In this document: piece by piece, positions 13,816-24,497 of the stretch
How positions within the stretch are numbered: the first letter of the stretch is position 1
Layout: each line of letters begins with the position of its first letter
Source: Cavia porcellus
Taxonomy: Eukaryota; Chordata; Mammalia; Rodentia; Caviidae
Reading direction: 5' to 3'
Assembly (NCBI RefSeq): GCF_034190915.1
Contig: NW_026947484.1
Span: 79,989,982-80,053,981, forward strand
Length of the DNA: 64,000 bases
The notes under the pieces: generated by a model
Told to the model about the DNA's origin: nothing
The model's database searches: none
Seen by the model: only the letters and a program-made list of their open reading frames with translations
Position numbers and translations under genes: made by a program

Positions 13816-13930
13816 TTAAGGGTATAAAATTATGCTAAGGAATCAAATATGTCAGAAAACACAGAAACAATAATCCCTCTATGGCCAACCCATGCAAAGG
13901 ACCACATATGGTATATGGCTCAAGTATCCT
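13816..13930. repeat. Diverged local duplication, copy B
   Basis: Partner of 12867-12981, in the same orientation. A young ID element has inserted at its right edge (13924-14066), so the duplication is older than that insertion. Confidence 0.75.
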
Positions 13931-14066
13931 AAATGTATTTTATTTTTTATTTTATTTATTTATTTATTTTTTTTATCGGTACCAGGGATCGAACTCACGA
14001 ACATGCTCTTGGCAAGGCCGGCGCTTATGCCGCTGAGCTAAATCCCCAGCCCCAGGTATCCTAAAT
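13924..14066 (-). mobile_element. Young ID SINE with target-site duplication
   Basis: Full-length ID body on the minus strand: box A-like 'tagctcagcggcataagc' and box B-like 'gagttcgatccctggtaccg', followed by an A/T-rich tail (13940-13975). It is flanked by the 11 bp direct repeat GTATCCTAAAT at 13924-13934 and 14056-14066. Low divergence suggests recent insertion. Confidence 0.93.
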
Positions 14067-14425
14067 TTATGACTACTGGATTATGCAAATAGTTGGTGTT
14101 TAATCTATATTTGAGTAAGTGGGTGGATGGATAGAAAGATGGATTTACAATACAGCTTGAAAGCAACCTAGATATTCTGTAGTGTACATTCTGAAGAGCT
14201 AGCAGGTAGGATACATGTGTGCTAGGCTCTGGTATGACCTGCTTCACCAGGAACTTACAAATTTACAGACCGCCCACAATTTCAAACTGGGCATTTATTT
14301 CACTCATAGCACAAGACAGCAGATATTAAACCATTCTTCTCAGTTAAGAGGATATGATAGCACACAGCTTTTAGACACATTGCCCTTCAAAGTTCAAACT
14401 GGAGAAGTTGCTTGATAAAAGGGGG

Positions 14426-14460
14426 AAGAGAGACAGAGACAGAGAGAGAGACAGAGAGAA
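14426..14460. repeat. GA/GACA-rich low-complexity tract, CU-rich in the transcript
   Basis: Imperfect (GAGACA)n/(GA)n. It lies 104-138 nt downstream of the 208 bp exon donor and is pyrimidine-rich on the Glis3 strand. Confidence 0.9.
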
Positions 14461-14533
14461 AATGCATATGTGTATATGTGTTTGTCTGTACAGGAAGCGA
14501 AAGAAAAACACTCATGGGGTGTGATTATACCAT

Positions 14534-14564
14534 AAAGAAGGGGGGAAAAAAAGTAATTTGAGAC
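14534..14564 (-). promoter_or_regulatory. Glis3: Weak 5' splice site with adjacent U/C-rich intronic tract
   Basis: The donor reads CAG|GTCTCA on the transcript strand. It lacks the usual purine at +3, A at +4 and G at +5, although +6 is not decisive. From +13 to +31 the intron is almost pure pyrimidine: seven U, six C, then UUCUUU. U-rich sequence just downstream of a weak donor is the known setting in which TIA1/TIAL1 help recruit U1 snRNP. Its function here is inferred. Confidence 0.55.
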
Positions 14565-14772
14565 CTGGTATCTGAAGGAGGTATATTCAGGTTGGCTGCA
14601 TTCATTGCCCTCTGTAAGCTAGGACTGATCTGGTTGCATGCTGTAGAGACCTGGCTTGCTGGAGGTGAAATGGGTCCCAGTCGCTGAACCATCATGGGAC
14701 TGCTGGTGACCACTAGATTGTTGCAGCTGCCTTTTCCAATGGACTTGCACTGAGGCCCAAAGCCAAGAGCCC
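14565..14772 (-). CDS. Glis3: Glis3 208 bp coding exon upstream of the large exon
   Basis: Translates as two bases of a split codon, 68 codons, then AG that joins the G of the 6234-7353 exon to make Arg. The peptide includes GFGPQCKSIGKG, SCNNLVVTSSPMMVQRLG and NIPPSDTR, which I recognise from mammalian GLIS3 just before its SLISRESLAS segment. The region is part of the long N-terminal domain that tunes transactivation and has no zinc finger. The acceptor is tttgtttttag|GGG. The donor is CAG|GTCTCA, weak because +3 to +5 depart from the consensus. The 208 bp length is not a multiple of 3, so skipping would frameshift the mRNA. The conserved double Met within it (14690-14695) matches what I recall as the start of the shorter isoform. 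Spacing of about 7 kb to the large exon resembles my memory of the human gene. Confidence 0.95.
14690..14695 (-). promoter_or_regulatory. Glis3: Internal double ATG, candidate start of short Glis3 isoform
   Basis: Two consecutive in-frame Met codons lie in the 208 bp exon. The first (14695-14693) has C at -3 and A at +4, a poor context. The second (14692-14690) has A at -3 and G at +4, a strong Kozak context. From memory, the shorter human GLIS3 protein begins with this MMVQRLG sequence from a transcript with an alternative non-coding first exon. The sequence shows the codons and context. Use as a start is inferred. Confidence 0.6.
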
Positions 14773-14944
14773 CTAAAAACAAATGAATCAGGTTAGCTTT
14801 CATGTCCCTTACATCAGAAATCAGTAAATACACGTATGCACACGCATATCAGGACCCATCTTTAGAGACAATCCTTGGATTTTCTTTCTCTTTTTAGTAT
14901 TGATTATACCAAAGCATCTTCTTTTAATTCCAATGAAAAAACCA

Positions 14945-15042
14945 TACGGCCAGGTCAGTGGTATGAAAGCCTGCCTAGCAAGCGCAAGGTCATGAGTGCG
15001 ACCCCAGGTACCACAAAAAAAAAAAAAAAAAAAAAAAAAAGC
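14945..15042 (+). mobile_element. ID SINE with long poly(A)
   Basis: The body includes 'gtcagtggtatgaaagcctg', 'ctagcaagcgcaaggtc' and 'gcgaccccaggtacc', then about 26 A. It sits 170 bp upstream of the 208 bp exon in transcript terms. The left end is truncated or diverged. Confidence 0.85.
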
Positions 15043-15276
15043 CACAATGCTACAAGAGAACCTCTTCCAAATTGCCACTCATTCAAAATGTGGTTAAATT
15101 TTATTCCTTCCATGTGACAATCATATTCTGATTACAATGAGAGTCATATAATATCCTTACTGATATGGCTACGGTGGTAAGTAGAGAGAATTACCTGTAT
15201 TGAACCAAGTTGGGTTTCCCCCTCCCTCTAGAAATAGCTAATATCTTGAATCATCCAGCAAGGAAGGTTGACACTG

Positions 15277-15279
<3 letters not shown>

Positions 15280-15310
<31 letters not shown>
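15280..15310. repeat. (A)n run
   Basis: A homopolymer A stretch of about 30 bp with no recognisable SINE body to its left. A second A/T-rich patch lies at 15400-15480. Confidence 0.9.
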
Positions 15311-15314
<4 letters not shown>

Positions 15315-15484
15315 TTTTACTGGTTTATTTCACTCCAAATCTGGACTTCCAAAAAGCCTCTTTAAAAGGGTGTAGTCTGGCTGTGTCTTTCCAAACTTGA
15401 TCTTTTTTGTTTTTTTTTTTAATCTTGATCCCAGAAAACACAGGCACTAGAACTATATCCCATTTAAAAAAAAAAAAATCAAGA

Positions 15485-16950
15485 TGAGAAAACCAGAAAA
15501 TACTCCTTTGAAAAGCAACACAGTGATTAAATCTGACATAGATATTACATTTTCATTAGTTAAAATCCTCCAGGATAGAAAAATTGGGTACATACCCAAA
15601 GGGAGAAGTCCACAAAAATCTGTCATTATGGAGAAGTAAAAAGGAAAAAACAAACACCACCAAGACTTGTTTATAAAAATATTAATAATTGAATCATTCT
15701 AGACATTCTATTTATATGCATGTTCTTTAACACTCTTTGTCAATTACCTTGTAAAGCATCAATAACTGTACATCCTAATTGCTCTTTTAACAAATAAAAT
15801 AATTATCTCAATTTTTTGCAAATTAGGCTCCGAACTTTTCTCACTCAACTTCTCATCTTTTTTACTGATGCATTTGAGAGCAAACAGTGTCACTACAATT
15901 TCTTTAGCCTTAAGGAGCATAATTTCCTTTTCCATTTTCCCCAAAATTAAATCAACACTAAAAAGTGCCTTTACCTGTTACGTTTTCTAACATTTTCTTC
16001 CAAGAGCCCCTAAAACCAAAAGACAAACCAGACATTGGAGTAATCATCACGTGCCCGTCAATACAGCCACATTTCAAAAATGCTGGCAGAATCACAGCAT
16101 CAGTAGCTTGCAGGAGCTAGGTGCTTGTCCAGCTTCCCAGAAAATCCAAGTGATAACTGACTAGCAGTGTCACATAAGCATTTAATGACAGCTGACACTG
16201 ATGCTGATAGGGTGCTTAAGCTGGGGCTCCAGGATGCTTAGTTTCTTCTATGAATACTTTATAAGATCATTAGATTCAATGGAAATTGCTGGTTTTATTT
16301 TTTTAGATATACTAGCCACAACCTCACCTGCAGCCTGATCAGTTATAGATATTCTGTTTCCACAGCTCATACAACATATTACAAGGGCTTCATCTTGAAA
16401 CCAAGAATGGTGGGTACAGTTTTGTATAATGCATCATAAAAGAAATATATTTGCAAACTCCAATTCATTTGCACTCAAACTTACTTTTCACCTTAGAAAA
16501 AGGCAATGTGATGCTCAGAATCTCTAATTCAGTACATAAGAACTCTAAATTGTGTCCCCAGGTTCCATTATTACCAGCTATTAGTATTAAAAACAACATC
16601 AGATGTCAAGTATCCAATCAAACAGAATACCATATACTCATACAAGGAATTCAACCATTTCAGGCCTATTTCCTGTTTAATAAAAGAGTATTAATATCTA
16701 TCTGTCCCCTAGAACAAAGACATGAGCAGCTAAAAGAGCACATCTAAGAAATACTACTTGATCACAAAGCCAGATTCGATTTTTCAACTCTAAAATGTCA
16801 CATACCATAAGAAATACTGTTATTTTATGTACCAGTAAGAATATGAACAATTACTTAAACTTGGCATGGTGTCCAGTTTCTGAGATACTGTGATTTTTAA
16901 AAAATGTATCTTTGAATCAATAAATACCTATATGAACACTGAAAATGTCA
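15485..16950. other. Intronic stretch without recognised content
   Basis: I see no gene, RNA or assignable repeat. Short open frames here have no domains. The same is true of 17335-17935, 18195-19135 and 19305-19790. Confidence 0.6.
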
Positions 16951-16954
16951 TCTA

Positions 16955-17330
16955 ACACTTGTGTTACTCATGCTCTTCTCTCTTGCCTGGAAAACCCTTC
17001 CCCTGACTTACTGGCCTCATGAGCATCTCCATATCTTTAAGGTTTCTATTCAAAGGTTCCTCCTCTAAAGCCTCCCTTCCCCACTGGCCACTGGGTAAAT
17101 GTGACAAATTCTTCCTTTCATTTCGGTAACACAGCTGCCCTGGCACATGAAAAAAAATGACAGGGAACTTGACTGTTTACCTGCCTATCCTTTACTCATT
17201 TTTTATACTTTATTGCTTTTTATGGACAAAATCTTTGAGATGTCTCTGCATCCTTAAGCACTTAGCCCTGGGTCTGTTATATAGTACACCACAAACACTG
17301 CCCAAAAAGATTAAGAATGAATAAAGGAAA
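16955..17330 (+). mobile_element. L2 LINE 3' end relic
   Basis: Runs through 'gctcttctctcttgcctgg', 'cctctaaagcctcccttccc' and 'cacttagccctgggtctg', which follow the order of the L2 3' consensus. It is highly diverged, as expected for an ancient element. Confidence 0.65.
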
Positions 17331-17939
17331 ATGAAAAAATAGTTACAGTAAATACTAAATACTGACCAATATGGAAGTCTGATTGTCTTTTAAAAACACA
17401 ATGTCGTTTTTAGAAATCTCCAGCTGCATCAAATCACGGATGTCTCTCCACAGTATGCTAACTAGGTTGGCTAGGTTGAATGGAAGATAAAAGCCAGTGG
17501 GAACAGAATTGTATATGGGTCAGGGTTGCCCATGTAATCCTCTACTCAGGATTACTATAGTTTCATTATTTCTTTGTCCTATAATAATGAAATATTATTC
17601 TTTCCCTTCCCAATATCTTCATCATTTTTTTTTTATGTTACTACTTTCTACTTTCAAATTTACTGGTCCGTCTTTAACACCGTCTAACCATAGAATAGTG
17701 ACAGCTTTTGACAAGTGTCAAAGATGACAGCCTTGAAGCATGAGAATGAGTGGTGAATTTGTTAGGAACATGTAATGTTTATGTGCAACCAGGAGAATGT
17801 TCTGGGAAAGGGCATCATCTGTCTCACAAGTGAGGCAAACAACTGTTTGACCAAGAGCCACTGTGGTTGATGTAACAATCTAATTCTTAATTCTTTTTCA
17901 TAATGCCAGACATAATGAACACCTCCAGGCTATTGAGTA

Positions 17940-18190
17940 TCATGCAGCGCTTTGGAGTGTGGACTTTGGAGACTGCCTGCCTGGGACGGGCTAGCTGTGT
18001 GACTCGGGCTTAATTACTAGAATTGTGTGCCTTATCCCTCTGTCGACTCTGTAAAATATGAAGGAAACATCACCACCTCATAAGGCTTCTGTACATCTAG
18101 TGTCAACAACAAACATAATCGACCCGACACACTGTGTAGCACATAGTAGGTATTCAGAAGATGTCACCTATTACCATTATTATTGTCTCA
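17940..18190 (+). mobile_element. MIR SINE
   Basis: Shows the MIR core 'actgcctgcctggg', 'gctagctgtgtgactcgggc', 'cctcataaggcttctg' and an end with 'cacatagtaggtattcag' then 'attaccattatta'. Diverged but in the correct order. Confidence 0.85.
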
Positions 18191-19137
18191 TGCTTGCCTT
18201 TACTTTTATGTTCTGTTCTTTTCTTAAAATAAGAAAACAGTTCTTTATAATTCCTTGCACAAAATTAAGATAGTAAATGATGCTGTTTAATTCTCTGCCC
18301 GTTTCCAATGTTCTTTCTGCTTTATGCCTGGAGCCAACTTTTTTTAAACCAGGTGTCATCACAGATAGAAGAAAAGTTTGCAATTGGCCAAGTCTGAATG
18401 TTCCTTGGCTTGTCATACCCTACAAACAAACTGTAAAACTTTTCTGACTACCAGATGTGCCAACTTCTTTTGCACTGGTTTTCATTTTGAAATATCGCTT
18501 ATTTTTAGAGACAACACGATGTGCTTTTAAAATGTGTTTACTGCTCAAATAAGGACACGAGAGGATGGCATTCTGAGTACCACATACTCTCTAGCCAAAA
18601 TCACTGCATGCTAGTGGAGAGCCCAAATGATTTACATTTTTGGGTTCCTGAACTGAGAGGTTATCTTGTTAGTGGGCATGTTTTAAATTAATGTCTTTAT
18701 TAGTTAAATGGTTTCTCTTGAAATCAAATAATTGATTATGTTGCAGTTATCACTGATGAGGCTGTATCTTTCCTAACTATGTCCACCCCTTTTCTGGATA
18801 GGAGATACAACAAAATGAAATATATATGAAGAGTGAGCAGAGAAGTAATCAAAGCTGTTTTGGCTATTACTGCTCATTCAGGGACACTCAGCAAATGGTC
18901 AGCAACAGGCCAGGCAGTTCATAATGAGTTAGAGGGACACAACCTCCCAGAGGGCCCACTGCCTGGTCATGAAGACACAGCAGAGCAATCATTACAAGGA
19001 GATGCAAGCCTGCTCCTAGGGAGAGTCAAATAAAATTGCATTTCATAGGTAAGACATGATCGTAAAAGAGAAATTTCTATGTAGTTCAAACTAATTCATA
19101 TGCACAATGTTTTGAAAACAGAAATATACATGTCAGT

Positions 19138-19300
19138 GTTTGAGTCCTCCTACCTTCACTGGCTGTATGACCTTGAACAAGGTCCTTATGGTACCTGTGC
19201 TTCAGGGTCCTGTGCTAAAACAGGGACAGTAATAGCAAGCAGCTCATAGGGTTGTTCTGAGAAATGAAAGAATTAGCATTTATGAATATATGTCTCGCTG
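19138..19300 (+). mobile_element. MIR SINE
   Basis: Contains 'cactggctgtatgaccttga', 'cttcagggtcctgtgctaaa' and 'ctcatagggttgttctgaga', the hallmark MIR core blocks. Confidence 0.88.
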
Positions 19301-19792
19301 AGTCTACCTGTTAGCAAGGTTTTTTCTCATCCAGAAACATTTAAAAAACATTTTTAAAACCTACAGAAAAGATTCAAGAACAGCAAAATGAACTCCAACC
19401 CAACCTGTCTACCTACCTCTGTATACATAATCTATCCTAATTGTCTACATAGCTTTCTACATATCATCTTACTATTTTATTGTTAAATTTTAAACCATTT
19501 AAGAAATAAGTTACATATTTTATGCCCTTTCTTCCTAAATATATGACCATACAATGACCATCAAATTCAAGACAGTTAGCACTGGTATCATATGTAATAC
19601 ACTCTCTATATTCACCATCATCAGTAATTCATTTGGGTCATGCAAAACAAGGTCTGGAGACACACTCAAGTCGCTCTTCAAGAATAGATCAGTAAATCAC
19701 TGGACCCCAAAGACAGATGGAAAAGTGGAAGAGCTAGAGGTAGAAAAGAAGTGAGAGGCTAAAAGAACAGCACAGAGTTAAGAGCGGTGAGT

Positions 19793-19930
19793 CTGGGTAC
19801 CTCCTCCATCACTGACTGGCTGTCTGACTGTGGCAGGCTCCGTAAGCTTAGTGCCTCAGGGCTTGAGTTCTAAAATGAGCTAATACTAGCAGTTTAGCAA
19901 TCATCTCATTGCTTAGAAGATTAAAAGATC
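19793..19930 (+). mobile_element. MIR SINE (partial)
   Basis: MIR-like 'tcactgactggctgtctgac', 'gtgcctcagggcttgagttc', 'aaaatgagctaatactagca'. More diverged than the copy at 19138. Confidence 0.65.
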
Positions 19931-20263
19931 TAACAGAAGTAATAAAAGGTGTAGTAAGTCAGTGTTCCCACCCCTGAGACACAATACCTGACCCCCACCA
20001 CCAAAAGGAGGTGAAGTTTAATTTGGTCTAGTTTCAGGGCATTCAGTCCATCCATAGTCAGCTGGCTCCAAGGCAGAAAGAAACAGCAAGCAGAAGGGTG
20101 TGGCAAAGCCAAGCTGCTTAGTACACAGTGGACAGGAAGTAAAGCAGGGAAACTGCCAGAGAAGAGTGGTCCAGAGACCACACAGAGTACCCAAGGTCAG
20201 GCCTCACATTCCACCCACACACCCACAAGAGCCGCTTTTCTATTCCCCTGGTGTCTCTTAACT

Positions 20264-20371
20264 CAGTCAAGCTGATTTATCACGATTAAGGGTCACAAAA
20301 CACATTGTAACAGTTAACAGTCAAGTTGATTTATCATGATTAAGGGTCACAGAATACACGGTAACAGTTAG
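20264..20371. repeat. 54 bp tandem duplication
   Basis: Two adjacent 54 bp units (20264-20317 and 20318-20371), both starting CAGTCAAG and ending TAACAGTTA plus one base. They differ at about seven or fewer sites, mainly transitions. I recognise no transposon in the unit. Confidence 0.92.
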
Positions 20372-20475
20372 TTAAATTTTATTAAAGAACTTGTCTCTGG
20401 TATCATATTGTTTGTTTTCTCCTGAGTGTCCAGGGACTGCAAACTAATGGTTCCCTGCCCAAGACCTTCACATGT

Positions 20476-20478
<3 letters not shown>

Positions 20479-20519
<41 letters not shown>
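20479..20519. repeat. (CA)n microsatellite
   Basis: About 20 uninterrupted CA units. Confidence 0.97.
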
Positions 20520-20522
<3 letters not shown>

Positions 20523-20786
20523 CTCTCTTGAATAGGAGGACAGGCTTTACACTACTCTCTTTCCTCAACTCCATTTTACTTCTTTCAGGTGAATGTTTAA
20601 GAGAGTCTGTTTATCTTAGCTAAGGTGTAAATTACTAGCCAAATAACTCAAGAGCATTTTACTGGAAAAAAATTATAATGTCAAAACTTCTCAGAACTGG
20701 GGCAGGGGGGGGGGGCTTTTTAAAAAATTAGCAAGAAAAAAAGATAAGTATTTTAAATTTCTCAGTTAATTTTGTTGGAGGATTCG

Positions 20787-20985
20787 TGGTGGTGGTGGTG
20801 GTGGTGGTGGTGGTGTTCGGAATTGAATTCAGGGCCTTCATATTGAGCAACACCCCCAGGTCTCTATTTTTATTTTCAGATACAATCGCACTAAGTTGCC
20901 CAGGCTGACATCAAACCTGTGATCCTCCTGTCTCAACCCACAGTAGCTAGGATTACAGACGCCTGCCACTGCATCTGGCTCTCTC
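20787..20985 (-). mobile_element. B1-ID dimer with (TGG)n at its tail
   Basis: In minus orientation the B1 half is 20880-20985 ('gttgcccaggctgacatcaa', 'agctaggattacagacgcc' on plus). The ID half is 20816-20875 ('ttgaattcagggccttcat'). The tail position is occupied by about ten TGG repeats at 20787-20815, probably an expanded A/C-rich tail. Confidence 0.8.
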
Positions 20986-20989
20986 AGTA

Positions 20990-22360
20990 AACCGTTTATC
21001 ATGCAAACTGGTCCATGTCAGACTGGCCCTTTTTTCCCAGAGGACACAAATTAAGATAGAGTTAAAAGTCAATTCAGATCATTTTTAAATGAAGTTTTTA
21101 CAACTTTCAGGCTCAATTTTTTTCATTATTTCTTATTCTGAGTTTTGAAGAACTGCCCATTACTGTCAAGAATTCCTTTAATAAATCCAAATAAATGCCC
21201 ACTACAAAACAGCAACTTTATATACCCTTCAAAAGACAAACATTTCAAATGCTACTGTAAAGTGCCATTATTTTGTCTGGGGGAAAAAGTCCTGCCTGGA
21301 TAGCCAGCCAATATATAGAACTTTGGTCACCAAATTAATTTTAAATTTCAGTATCTACTATTATAGAGGAAAGGTAATAGAGATATTCTTTATGTACCTA
21401 CTTAATCATCATTGGTCTTTTTGTTTTCGTATACAGCTCTGTACATTTTGTTTACAGAGCTGCAATATCTTTTTCTTATTCAGTATACCTTGTTTTCACA
21501 GTACTGTGACTTTTGCTGATTGTATTGTGCAGTACTTTAGTTTTATGAACATACATTACAGTACTGCATGCAAATAAAAGCAGTCATCAGGTTGGAGTTT
21601 CCTTTGAGCTTTTCTTTGTTCTGAACATTTTAAAGAACATATGATGTACAACTTTTTATTCATTGACCAGTTCATTGGCCCTGGTCACTGTACCTTAACT
21701 CAGTTGCTAAACAAGGATTCTCTGTATCACACACACTACGGGGTCGCTTCAAGAATTAGAAACAACCGATACACAAGATATGCCTGCTCAGTATAAAGCA
21801 GACACAGTTTTTGTTATTGTTATTATCCTCATTATGTCACAGAACAACCTTCTGATTAATGCAAATTGAGCCTTAAGATGGAAAATGATTATCTAATTTA
21901 CATATCCAAAATCATGGGAATACCTCTTCTTAGTTCCTTATTTTCTATGGAGAAGTGTATTTTAGTATACACCTGGTCTTTCTCTGCCAAATTAGGAAGA
22001 GTAAGTGGATGAATGTCTCAGAACACTCTTCTTGTCTTCTTTCTGGAACTTTCTTAAGCACAGCCAGTCAGAATTCTCCACAGAATGTAAGCTTTACCTC
22101 AGTGGCTTGTCCTGATAAGCTGCCCTCAACTAAGTCAGTAAAGTGACCTAATTTTAGGGTCCACTCTACAAGCCTATACGGCTGCCATGCAAAATTATTC
22201 CCTATCAACCCATCCTGTACCACAGAAAGAAAGATACTCTGAGACTCCAAACTAGATTTGCAACCAGAGCATATTCATTGTAGCTTAGCATATATCTAAA
22301 CATTGTCTAGAATGTACTGGTTATCTTTTATTCTGGATTACCTATGTTGGCATTTTATTC
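20990..22360. other. Intronic stretch, only a small hairpin seen
   Basis: Apart from the inverted repeat at 21434-21462, I see nothing assignable. 23000-24235 likewise holds no gene or repeat that I can name. Confidence 0.6.
21434..21462. repeat. Perfect 10 bp inverted repeat with 9 nt loop
   Basis: CAGCTCTGTA, loop CATTTTGTT, TACAGAGCTG. It is isolated in AT-rich DNA, and no precursor or transposon context is recognised. Confidence 0.9.
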
Positions 22361-22362
22361 AA

Positions 22363-22398
22363 AATAATATGTATTTTTGAAATAATATGTATTTTTGA
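22363..22398. repeat. 18 bp tandem duplication
   Basis: Two identical adjacent copies of AATAATATGTATTTTTGA. Confidence 0.95.
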
Positions 22399-22734
22399 AT
22401 GAGTATTTTTAAAAAGTACAGTAATGAAGAAGTGTGTAAAATAAAGAGCTCGTATTCCCCCTCATGCGTTAGTCAACTTGAACATCCTGACGTGTCTCCT
22501 TCCTCACGTGTCTCTAAGCTCGTACAAACACAAACATGTACCATCATAAAAACAATGTGAGTTCAGCACACACTACGCCTTCAATTCTTAAGAGAAATCA
22601 TCAGAATAGAAAACACCTATTTTAACAAAGAATGATGCCTCTAAACTAATACTGAAATAACATCTAACTTTGAAGCATACATAAAATACAAGTGGGATTG
22701 GGTTATAACCTAAAAATTTGCATGCCTTTTTCTT

Positions 22735-22885
22735 TTTCTCCTATTCTATTCTATTCTGTTCTATTCTTTGTCACTGCGCTGGTCTCAAACTCACTAAGTA
22801 GCCCAGTCTGGCCTTGAACTTACAGACCTCCTGCTCCTGGCAGGCCAGGACTGTAAGTGCATTAACCATATCTGACTGCACTGTT
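22735..22885 (-). mobile_element. B1-type SINE with (CTATT)n at tail
   Basis: Plus-strand 'caaactcactaagtagccca', 'gtctggccttgaacttacag', 'aggactgtaagtgcattaac' is an antisense B1 body. A pentanucleotide CTATT run at 22740-22765 sits where the A-rich tail would be. Confidence 0.75.
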
Positions 22886-22909
22886 TTTGCTGTTACTGTT
22901 GTTGCTGCT

Positions 22910-22995
22910 GTTTTATTACCAAGGACTGAACCCAGGTGCTCGTCGATAACCAGGTATGCAATCTAGATCAAGGTACCGTGTTATCTAAGCTCTTC
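22910..22995 (-). mobile_element. ID-like SINE remnant
   Basis: Plus-strand 'ccaaggactgaacccaggtg' and 'aaggtaccgtgttatctaag' resemble the antisense ID body, preceded by a T/G-rich trinucleotide tract. Very diverged. Confidence 0.5.
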
Positions 22996-24239
22996 TACTC
23001 CTCTCAACTGGGGCACGCAACATCAGATACACTGAGAGAACTTCAAAAAGTATCAACTTTTCACCAAATAGAGGAATAGGCAAGACAGAACTCTCATCTA
23101 GCCCCATGCAAAAACTCGTCAAAAGGCTACTGACTGGGTCACTTATCCCAGCTTTCACTCATCTTCCTCCCTAGAACTAGAAATAAAAAACTTCTACACA
23201 ACAAACATACTAGGTTTGTTATGCAGTGTTTTGACAAATTTATAATGCTGCATCTCAGCAGTGACGATGTAATGAATACGTGCTAGTGTGTGCTGTACCT
23301 CTGAAATACAGTAAGACGTGGGTAGAAACTAGAATATCAAAGAATGAGAATCCGAATGCAATCACTCCTGCTATTCAATTTTGTAAATGTTAAAAACGCT
23401 CAAGACTGCACAAAAGCCATGGAGAGAGAAAGAATGCTGGATGTAGGATCTTGCTTTCATGGAGATTATAATTCCTAAGCAGTAAGACAGACTCAATTAG
23501 GAAAATTAAGATAATATAATTGGATTGTACAGCATTAAGCATGAAGCTAAGTCACAGAGTCAAAAGCTCAGAGAAGGAGGATGATCACTATGTAACAGAT
23601 AATTCAATGAAAAACCACAAAGATATCTCCTAAAGTTCTTCAGGATGTTCAAAGGTTTTAAATGATAAACAAGGAAAGTTCATGGAGATGTCAACAGTTA
23701 AACAACTTACAAAAACTCTATAGTTTAACGTATCTTTTGATTACAGGTTTCTTAAGAGTTTTTAAAAACTGCAAATGCATATAATAATTCTTCCAGGAGA
23801 ACAAAGGATACATAAAACGTACTTGCGGAGGGTGTTTTCTTTTTCCTAGGATTCACTTAAGACTGGTTTTCCAGTGACACACTTTAAAAATCAGTAAGCT
23901 AAGACATGAATACACACGTGAGTTAAAAGGGTATGTCAGGGTGGCGATGTGGTAGGAAAGGCACCCTGTGCCCTGGGGAATGGAGAACAGTCAGCACAGC
24001 CTGCAGAAGCCAGCTCTGACTAGGAGAATGTGACAATTCAGGGCTCAGAAATTGACTCAGGTAGACAAAAGGACCTGCCCTGCAGTATGGGTCCGCAATG
24101 TCTCCTAAACGTCCGAGTGTTACAGGTTTGGTCTCGAGCTCGGTGCCATGGGGAGACAGGAAAGCCTTAAGAGGGGAGTCAGTGTGAGGTTTTAGGTCAC
24201 TAGAGCTGCCTCTCAACAAGGGCTGTGGAAACCAAGTCC

Positions 24240-24372
24240 CTGGCTGTTCTCTTTCCGTTTCCCTTCCCCCTTTCTTTTCCTCTTCTTCCTCCTCCTCCTC
24301 TTCTTTTTCTTCTCTCTTTCTCTGTCTCTATCTCTCTCTCCCCCCACTGTGTGTATGTGTGTGTACGTGTGT
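24240..24372. repeat. Polypyrimidine tract followed by (TG)n
   Basis: About 100 bp almost pure C/T with CTT/CTC motifs, then an imperfect TG/TATG run. Low-complexity DNA with a strong purine/pyrimidine strand asymmetry. Confidence 0.9.
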
Positions 24373-24377
24373 GTTCA

Positions 24378-24497
24378 TTTTGAGGCAATACCTTGTTAAA
24401 TCACTAAGTTGCCCAGGCTGGCCTCAAACTTCAGACCTGCCTGCCTCAGGCTCCAAGAATGCTGGGTTTACAGGCGTGTTCTAACATGCCTAACTCC
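24378..24497 (-). mobile_element. B1-type SINE
   Basis: Antisense B1 body on plus: 'aagttgcccaggctggcctc', 'gcctcaggctccaagaatgc', 'gggtttacaggcgtg'. Well-preserved 7SL-derived monomer. Confidence 0.88.

Larger units (their letters stand above)
7354..14564 (-). other. Glis3: Glis3 intron between the 208 bp and 1120 bp exons
   Basis: A complete 7211 bp intron bounded by the weak GTCTCA donor (14564) and the strong polypyrimidine acceptor (7354-7355). It holds ID elements, one B1-ID dimer, a GT/GA microsatellite, a diverged local duplication and a GA-rich tract. The stretches 7354-7730, 8480-10700, 10760-11790 and 11995-12860 show no gene or repeat that I can name. About 7735-7850 resembles the common ancient repeat motif with a 'cacccagtatgtg' core, but is too degraded to classify. 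Confidence 0.9.
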
